64,000 nucleotides of DNA from Lachnospiraceae bacterium (GTDB taxonomy: Bacteria > Bacillota > Clostridia > Lachnospirales > Lachnospiraceae). A program made the position numbers and the translations under genes. Positions 57,874 through 64,000 of the stretch are shown here, piece after piece. The notes beneath the pieces are model-generated. The model was not told the DNA's origin, did no database searches, and worked only from the letters and a program-made list of their open reading frames with translations. The DNA is taken from assembly GCA_015057055.1 (NCBI GenBank), contig SVFE01000002.1:1-64000 (forward strand). The letters run 5' to 3'. The first letter of the stretch is position 1. Every line of letters starts with the position of its first letter.

Positions 57874-59919
57874 ATGTCTATGAAGCATGGAAGTTTATCA
57901 ATTAACAGCGAAAATATTTTCCCGATTATTAAGAAATGGTTGTATTCCGACCATGATATTTTTTTCCGGGAACTGGTAAGTAACGGCTGTGATGCCATTA
58001 CCAAATTGAAAAAGTTGGACATGATGGGAGAATACACCCTCCCGGAAGGATATAAGCCCAAAATTGAAGTTATCGTAAGTCCGGAGAATAAGACACTGAC
58101 CTTTGTTGACAATGGTCTTGGTATGACCGCCGAGGAAGTGGAAGAATACATCAACCAGATTGCATTTTCCGGTGCAACGGATTTCATTGAAAAATACAAG
58201 GATAAGGCAAACGAGGACCAGATTATCGGTCACTTCGGTCTTGGTTTCTATTCCGCATTTATGGTGGCGGATGAGGTGCAGATTAACACCCTTTCCTATA
58301 AGGAAGGTGCAAAGCCCGTGCATTGGACCTGTGACGGCGGCACGGAGTATGAAATGGAAGAAGGCGAACGCACTGAGGTGGGTACGGAAATCATTCTTTC
58401 CGTCAATGAAGACTGTCTGAAATTCTGTAACAAATACGAAGCGGAAGAAGTGCTGAAAAAATATTGTTCCTTCATGCCTGCCGAGATTTATCTTAGTCAG
58501 GAAGGAGAGGTTCTGACAGAAGTAATTGACCCTTCCGAGAAATTGGATACGGATGAAGTTATCGAAACCATAACGAAGGAAGCGAAGGACGGGGAGGAAG
58601 CCAAGGAAGAATTAAAGATTAAAAAGCGTCCAGTGCCCCTCAATGAAACCACGCCGCTTTGGGCAAAGCATCCCAATGATTGTACACGGGAGGAATACAT
58701 TGCATTTTACCGCAAGGTGTTCCGTGATTACAAGGAGCCTTTGTTCTGGATTCATCTGAACATGGATTATCCGTTCAATCTCAAGGGTATTTTGTATTTT
58801 CCCCAGATTAACATGGAATACGAATCCATCGAAGGTGTGATTAAACTGTACAATAATCAGGTGTTTATCGCGGATAACATCAAGGAGGTAATTCCTGAAT
58901 TTTTGATGCTTTTGAAAGGTGTTATTGATTGTCCGGATTTGCCCCTTAACGTATCCAGAAGTGCCCTTCAGAACGATGGCTTTGTGAAGAAGATTTCCGA
59001 CTATATCAGCAAAAAGGTTGCAGATAAGCTTGCGGGCATGTGCAAGACCGAAAAGGAAGAGTACATTAAGTACTGGGATGATATCAGCCCGTTTATTAAA
59101 TTCGGTTGCTTAAAGGATGATAAATTCTGCGAAAAGATGACGGATTACATCCTGTTTAAAAACATTGACGGCGAATATATGACTTTACCGGAATGTCTGG
59201 AAGTAAAGCCTATCGACACATCAGAAAGTGCCGAGGATGCGGACGGCAATAAGGTAGAGGCGGAAATCGTGGAAGAGGATGAGCCGGAAGTAGTAGATGA
59301 AAAGAAGGATAAGGTTATTTACTATGTGACGGATGAACAGCAGCAGAGCCAGTATATCAATATGTTTAAGAAGGCCAAAAAGGATGCGGTGTATCTGACC
59401 CACAGCATTGACCAGCCTTTCGTAACCCAGCTGGAAAGCAAAAACGAAGGCATTAAATTTATGCGTATTGATGCGGATCTTACGGATGAATTTAAGGCAA
59501 AGACCGGCAAGAAGGCTCAGGAAGAGCTGGATAAGCAGGCAGAGGAACTGACTAAGCTCTTTAAGAAGGTGACGAAGAAAGAGAGTCTTTCGGTGAAATT
59601 GGAAAAATTGAAAAATAAGGACATTTCTTCCATGATTACGGTTTCCGAAGAGACCAGAAGAATGCAGGACATGATGAAGATGTACTCCATGCCCGGTATG
59701 GATATGGGAATGTTTGGCAATGAGGGACAGACGCTGGTGCTCAATGCCAACAACAAACTGGTGCAGAAGATTATGGAAGATACGGAAGGCGAAAACACGA
59801 AGCTTTTGTGCGAGCAGCTCTATGATCTGGCGCTGCTTCAGAATGCACCTCTTTCGCCGGAAGCCATGACGAAATTCGTGGCAAGAACCAATAAGATTAT
59901 GATGATGCTGGCAGAATAG
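57874..59919 (+). CDS. htpG: Molecular chaperone HtpG (Hsp90)
   Basis: FFRELVSNGCDAITKLKKL, FVDNGLGMTAEEV, IGHFGLGFYSAFMVADEV. Confidence 0.96.
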   Translation: MSMKHGSLSINSENIFPIIKKWLYSDHDIFFRELVSNGCDAITKLKKLDMMGEYTLPEGYKPKIEVIVSPENKTLTFVDNGLGMTAEEVEEYINQIAFSGATDFIEKYKDKANEDQIIGHFGLGFYSAFMVADEVQINTLSYKEGAKPVHWTCDGGTEYEMEEGERTEVGTEIILSVNEDCLKFCNKYEAEEVLKKYCSFMPAEIYLSQEGEVLTEVIDPSEKLDTDEVIETITKEAKDGEEAKEELKIKKRPVPLNETTPLWAKHPNDCTREEYIAFYRKVFRDYKEPLFWIHLNMDYPFNLKGILYFPQINMEYESIEGVIKLYNNQVFIADNIKEVIPEFLMLLKGVIDCPDLPLNVSRSALQNDGFVKKISDYISKKVADKLAGMCKTEKEEYIKYWDDISPFIKFGCLKDDKFCEKMTDYILFKNIDGEYMTLPECLEVKPIDTSESAEDADGNKVEAEIVEEDEPEVVDEKKDKVIYYVTDEQQQSQYINMFKKAKKDAVYLTHSIDQPFVTQLESKNEGIKFMRIDADLTDEFKAKTGKKAQEELDKQAEELTKLFKKVTKKESLSVKLEKLKNKDISSMITVSEETRRMQDMMKMYSMPGMDMGMFGNEGQTLVLNANNKLVQKIMEDTEGENTKLLCEQLYDLALLQNAPLSPEAMTKFVARTNKIMMMLAE

Positions 59920-59949
59920 TTCGCGAGTAAAAAAACTTGCAGAATGAAA

Positions 59950-59992
59950 ATCTCCCTAAGTTCTTTTAAGTAAGGATTAGGGAGATTTTTTG
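59950..59992 (+). terminator. Rho-independent terminator
   Basis: aaatctccctaa...ttagggagatttttt. Confidence 0.8.
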
Positions 59993-60021
59993 TTGAAATA
60001 TCATTTGGCCGTGGGGCTTAT

Positions 60022-61353
60022 CTAGTACCGTATATTACATACCCGCCATTGGCCGTCAATGCGGACGAAGTAGAATTTGCCCGTAATCGGAATGATTTCC
60101 GGTTCGTTATAATAGGTCAGGGGCATGTTTTGTTCCAGATAGACTTCGCAGTAGAAGGCATCCTCGCTGTAGAGAATGAAGTCCAGCACCTCTTCGTTTT
60201 GGATGGTGGGGGTGCTGTGGGCGGCAAAATATTGCCTGGAAGTGCCGGCCTTAATCATTTCCAGAATTTCACAGCCTTCCACGAAGTAGTTATCCAGTCC
60301 GTCCTCCGGTAAATCATTGGAAATATAGTTGGCGTAGGCGCTGACCACTTCGATGGCGTAGGCTTGCAGCGCAGCCTCTTCACTGCTGTTGGTGCCAAAG
60401 CCCACCTCGTAGATGCCGGTGGAGGTATTGAAGGTTACCGGTGCCTCTTCGCCAAAACAGTTGTAAGCGGTAATGACCGGTGCTTCGTAAAGCCCGTCCC
60501 CGTAATAGCGCACGCCATCCGGTAAGTCTGCATAGCCCGCCATATAGGCGGCATCGTTCATGGAAATGGAATCCTCGTAGCAGTAGGTATCGCTAAGGGG
60601 GATGCCGTTGATGGATACGGTGCAGTTCTCCGGTGCTTCGATACGGAAATCATATTGGGGTTCCGTATAAAATTCAAAGGAAGAGATGTACCATACCGGG
60701 AAATCATAGGCGAGGGATTCTGTCTGGGATTTCATCAATGCGACGGTAGCGATGATGTATCCGTCGGCCGTAATGTAATATTCCGGATAGTCCTCCAGGT
60801 GGCTCGGCGTTTCTGTATAATCGAACTGTGCATCGCCAAGGAGCGTATCCATGTAGCGGTATACGTTGTCGGTGGTTTCCCATTCGCTGATTGTCGGTTT
60901 TACCGTCATCATATTGTAAACAGCAGGGAGGTTTCGGGTCTCCAGCTGTTCTAATACGTAGTCCATATCGTGGTAAGGGCGGGAGGCCTGATAAGCATCC
61001 TCGTAGCGGCACAGGAATTCATAAAAGTAACCCAGAAGAACTGCAATCGTAATGGAAAGGCAGCCCAGCCACAGAATCATAAACATACGAAAAGGGTTTC
61101 TCTTGGACGCAGTTTCCGTATCGGTAGCCGTTTTGGGAACATCAACCGACGCAGTTTCTTTTGCGGTAATCTTTTCTCTGGGCGCATCTTTCGACGCAGT
61201 TTCTTTCGCGGCAGTTTTTTTCGGGGGTGCATTGACGCCCTCAATTTCCAACATGGTCAGCTCGCCGTCATCGGGCTTCCAGCCGTTTTCCGGATAAATC
61301 AGGGAGACGTCATCGGCCCAGGAATCATCATTGTAATTACTGTGATTGTGCAT
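60022..61353 (-). CDS. Single-pass membrane protein, unknown function
   Basis: MHNHSNYNDDSWADDVSLIYPENGWKP.., Lys/Thr/Glu-rich linker, one TM, extracellular C-terminal region; RBS GGAGGAG. Confidence 0.75.
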   Translation of the reverse strand: MHNHSNYNDDSWADDVSLIYPENGWKPDDGELTMLEIEGVNAPPKKTAAKETASKDAPREKITAKETASVDVPKTATDTETASKRNPFRMFMILWLGCLSITIAVLLGYFYEFLCRYEDAYQASRPYHDMDYVLEQLETRNLPAVYNMMTVKPTISEWETTDNVYRYMDTLLGDAQFDYTETPSHLEDYPEYYITADGYIIATVALMKSQTESLAYDFPVWYISSFEFYTEPQYDFRIEAPENCTVSINGIPLSDTYCYEDSISMNDAAYMAGYADLPDGVRYYGDGLYEAPVITAYNCFGEEAPVTFNTSTGIYEVGFGTNSSEEAALQAYAIEVVSAYANYISNDLPEDGLDNYFVEGCEILEMIKAGTSRQYFAAHSTPTIQNEEVLDFILYSEDAFYCEVYLEQNMPLTYYNEPEIIPITGKFYFVRIDGQWRVCNIRY

Positions 61354-62441
61354 TATTCGCTCCTCCTTTCTACCAGAAAGGCGGTGGGAATTCTGCGGGC
61401 AGAGCGGATGGTGCAACTGCTGATAAGCTCTTCGCCGTCATAATACATGGAAGAGGACATTCCGCCGTCTAAGTTGGCGGCATTTACTGCGCCGTATTCC
61501 TGCATGACTTCGATTAGGTCTGCCATGGAAGCCCCCATGGAATTGGCCTGGCGGCCGGCAATGACCAGAAGCAGAACCGCTCCGTCGGCGCGTTGTCCGA
61601 TGGCAGTACGGGGATTAAGACCGCTTCCCACACCGGAATAACCGGCGGCGCGACCGTTAACAATCAGCGCCGGGCCAAAGGAAACCGCATCCCGGATGCC
61701 CATGGAAACCGCCTGCGCGGCGGTCATGCTGCCCACAATTAAAACATCTTCATTATTAAAGCCGTAAACATCGTAAATGGTATCCGGGTCCCCCAGGAGA
61801 AGGCGTCCTTCGGAAATGACGATGCCTTCCGGCATGCCGCCGGAGCCCAGCCCGTTTTCATCATCATATTTGCCGCCGTTTATACCGGCGATGCAGTCGT
61901 ACTCATTTACCAGGGTTTCCAGTGTCTCCCCGGAAGTATCTAAAGAAAAATAATCGATTACGCCGACTTTGACTCTGGAAGGGTCCTCTACCACCATCAT
62001 AAGACCGTTGTAGGTGCTGCCGTGGACTTCAAAGATTTCAATTCCGTCGCCGCTGATAAAGGCCTCCTCGGAAGGGAGGGATTCCGCACCGGAATCGGCC
62101 GAATTTTCGGATGCGCTGTTTTGCGCCGCCACAACATTAATCAGCGTGGTATCGGTGACTTCCGTCAGAAGTTCGGTGTTGTTCTTTTCCTGAATCGCAG
62201 CAATTTCTTCTTCGGACAGGAAAATGCTGGATAAAATGCCGCCGGCACTGGATTCCATGACGGAGGCAACAAAAAGATCCCGCACATACGGCGAGGGACC
62301 TTTATTAATGTACATCAGCATAATATATAGCCCGGCGATTAAAACGGCCAAAGTGGCAAAAAGCCACAGAAAAAAACGCCCGGTGTAAAGGGCGATGCGT
62401 TTGCCGAGGGTTAGTTTTTTCGTTGTCGTCTGCTCTTTCAT
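61353..62441 (-). CDS. Phosphodiester glycosidase (NAGPA) family protein
   Basis: N-terminal TM; CIAGINGGKYDDENGLGSGGMPEGIVI..GLNPRTAIGQRADGAVLLLVIAGRQ..AVNAANLDGGMSSSMYY. Confidence 0.9.
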   Translation of the reverse strand: MKEQTTTKKLTLGKRIALYTGRFFLWLFATLAVLIAGLYIMLMYINKGPSPYVRDLFVASVMESSAGGILSSIFLSEEEIAAIQEKNNTELLTEVTDTTLINVVAAQNSASENSADSGAESLPSEEAFISGDGIEIFEVHGSTYNGLMMVVEDPSRVKVGVIDYFSLDTSGETLETLVNEYDCIAGINGGKYDDENGLGSGGMPEGIVISEGRLLLGDPDTIYDVYGFNNEDVLIVGSMTAAQAVSMGIRDAVSFGPALIVNGRAAGYSGVGSGLNPRTAIGQRADGAVLLLVIAGRQANSMGASMADLIEVMQEYGAVNAANLDGGMSSSMYYDGEELISSCTIRSARRIPTAFLVERRSE

Positions 62442-62710
62442 TATAATAACTCCGAATCCTTTCCATACATTTTATAACACATTTTCGAGGGAAGGGCAAC
62501 TAAGAACTCGCTATAAGCGGACCGATTCCACATTATGACATTTTAAAGTAGAAAAAAATGCATTTTTTGTCAAAAAGATACAAATTCCTTTGACAATCGA
62601 GGTAAAATTTGCTATTTTTGGTCTAGCATTGATTGCGGCAGTGTGATAGTATTACAGACGTGCACATTACGCATATAGTGTAAAAGAGTGTGAAAAACAA
62701 GGAGGATATT

Positions 62711-64000
62711 ATGAAAAAGAGATTGTTAGTATTAGCAATGACACTCGGTCTCTCTATGGCAGTGCTTACCGGTTGCGGTACACCCACAGTAGAAGACTTG
62801 GTAGACGGAATGTACGAAACAGAAGCAGATTCCTTTACCATGGAAATGAATATGGCATTTGGCGGAGAAGCATCCGGCGAAGGCGTTTCTGTAGGAATGG
62901 ACATGACACTGGATATGACTGCAGAAGCTATGGGTCTTTCTGAAGAAGCAGAGGAAGGACTTGCACATGCAAATCTTACAATGGACATGGGTGTGGATAT
63001 GTCTATGGAAGGCTATTCTGATTCCATGAATGAGTCTTTCGAAACAGAAATGTACGCAGTAAAAGATGGTGATACTTATGTATACGATCCTGAACTTGAC
63101 GTATGGTACGTTGATGAAGATGACCATGATGATGATGTAACAGGCAGCCTTGATGAAGTAAACGAAGTAGTGAAAGAATTGTGGTATGCAGCTGAGATGG
63201 CTGAAGAAACCGAAGAAGTTGACGGTGAAGAATGCTACGTTCTTAGCATGACTGTAGCAGGCCAGGATATGGCTAACGTTTGGGAAGCAGCAGGCGGCGC
63301 AGTAGATATGGAAGATTTTGTTGACGCAGATGCAGTAGATGTGGATGCTATCTTCGAAGAACTTTCTATGGATTTCGTAGCATACTTCTCTACTGATACA
63401 AAAGAAATCGTTCGTATGGAAGCTACTTTGGGCGAAGTTGATTTCGACGCAGTTCTGGAAGCAGCAGGCGTAGATATGTCTGAACTTACAGGCGCAGATA
63501 TGTCTTTGGAAATCTCTACCTTAGACTTCTCTATGGTAGTTAATAACTACAACAACACAGAAGTTGAGATGGATGAAGACATCGCTGATGAAGCTATCTC
63601 TTATGATGAATATGAAGAGATGTCTGCATCTACAGGTTCAAGTGAAATCGAAGTTGAACCGGTTGAGCCTGAAGTAGAACCGGATGTACCTGAAGTAGAA
63701 CCTTCTACCGGTGGCGCATATGGTGATACCATTGATTTGTACAACGTTGCTTATGATTATCTTGCAACTGTTTACTGCCCGGACGGATACTACGTTGATG
63801 AATATTACTCTGATTCTAATACATCAACACCTCAGTACGTAAATATCATTGCAGATGACTACAGTGTAGACGTAAGAGTTGGTGCATATGTTACTGACGA
63901 TATGATGTACTACTTAAATGACGGTACGATTCCTGAAGGTTACGCTGATTACTCCGTAACATACGAAGCAATGGATCCTGTTGCAGGTGGTCAGGATTGC
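62711..64000 (+). CDS. Lipoprotein, acidic, truncated by window end
   Basis: MKKRLLVLAMTLGLSMAVLTGCGTP lipobox, GGAGG RBS, open to the end of the window. Confidence 0.9.
   Translation, partial: MKKRLLVLAMTLGLSMAVLTGCGTPTVEDLVDGMYETEADSFTMEMNMAFGGEASGEGVSVGMDMTLDMTAEAMGLSEEAEEGLAHANLTMDMGVDMSMEGYSDSMNESFETEMYAVKDGDTYVYDPELDVWYVDEDDHDDDVTGSLDEVNEVVKELWYAAEMAEETEEVDGEECYVLSMTVAGQDMANVWEAAGGAVDMEDFVDADAVDVDAIFEELSMDFVAYFSTDTKEIVRMEATLGEVDFDAVLEAAGVDMSELTGADMSLEISTLDFSMVVNNYNNTEVEMDEDIADEAISYDEYEEMSASTGSSEIEVEPVEPEVEPDVPEVEPSTGGAYGDTIDLYNVAYDYLATVYCPDGYYVDEYYSDSNTSTPQYVNIIADDYSVDVRVGAYVTDDMMYYLNDGTIPEGYADYSVTYEAMDPVAGGQDC

Noticed and set aside
1-64000. tRNA or rRNA genes
   Set aside because: No convincing cloverleaf or rRNA sequence seen; the tRNA-like features near 8100-8350 belong to the T-box leader.

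Overview
Low-to-moderate GC Firmicutes chromosome segment; family-level content suggests a Lachnospiraceae-like Clostridia, which is an inference. The flanks are ordinary: a membrane protein, flavodoxin-like protein, ArsR/HMA/P-type ATPase metal operon, EAL protein, T-box-pheST, clpB, HAD, patatin, PrsA-like lipoprotein, htpG, phosphodiester glycosidase and a lipoprotein. The centre (about 12-51 kb) is a large accessory island. Its main theme appears to be an Agr-type quorum-sensing circuit wired to polymorphic toxins. An un-annotated 46-aa AgrD-like cyclic-lactone prepeptide (21489-21629) is followed at once by agrB and, 4 bp later, by a 3768-aa secreted RHS/YD-repeat toxin. The AgrC/AgrA-like pair (12.2-14.2 kb) and a second, orphan AgrA-like regulator (20.2-20.9 kb) lie nearby. 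Four promoters share the same architecture: two 13-bp direct repeats (CAAAAACCGACAC-like) offset by exactly 21 bp, with a -10 box about 26-27 bp downstream. They precede (i) a second secreted multidomain protein that shares the RHS protein's N-terminal module, (ii) agrD-agrB-rhs, (iii) a three-gene SF2-helicase operon and (iv) a long poly-immunity gene array. Other notable items are a 1.6-kb two-gene segment bounded by perfect 62-bp inverted repeats next to a tyrosine recombinase, an un-annotated type I toxin-antitoxin-like locus with a LexA-box-like sequence in the toxin promoter, an AbiE-like pair with an operator-like inverted repeat, orphan toxin-cassette remnants, and an in-frame repeat extension behind a TAG stop in the metal chaperone gene. 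All homology statements are from reading the sequence; no database search was run.
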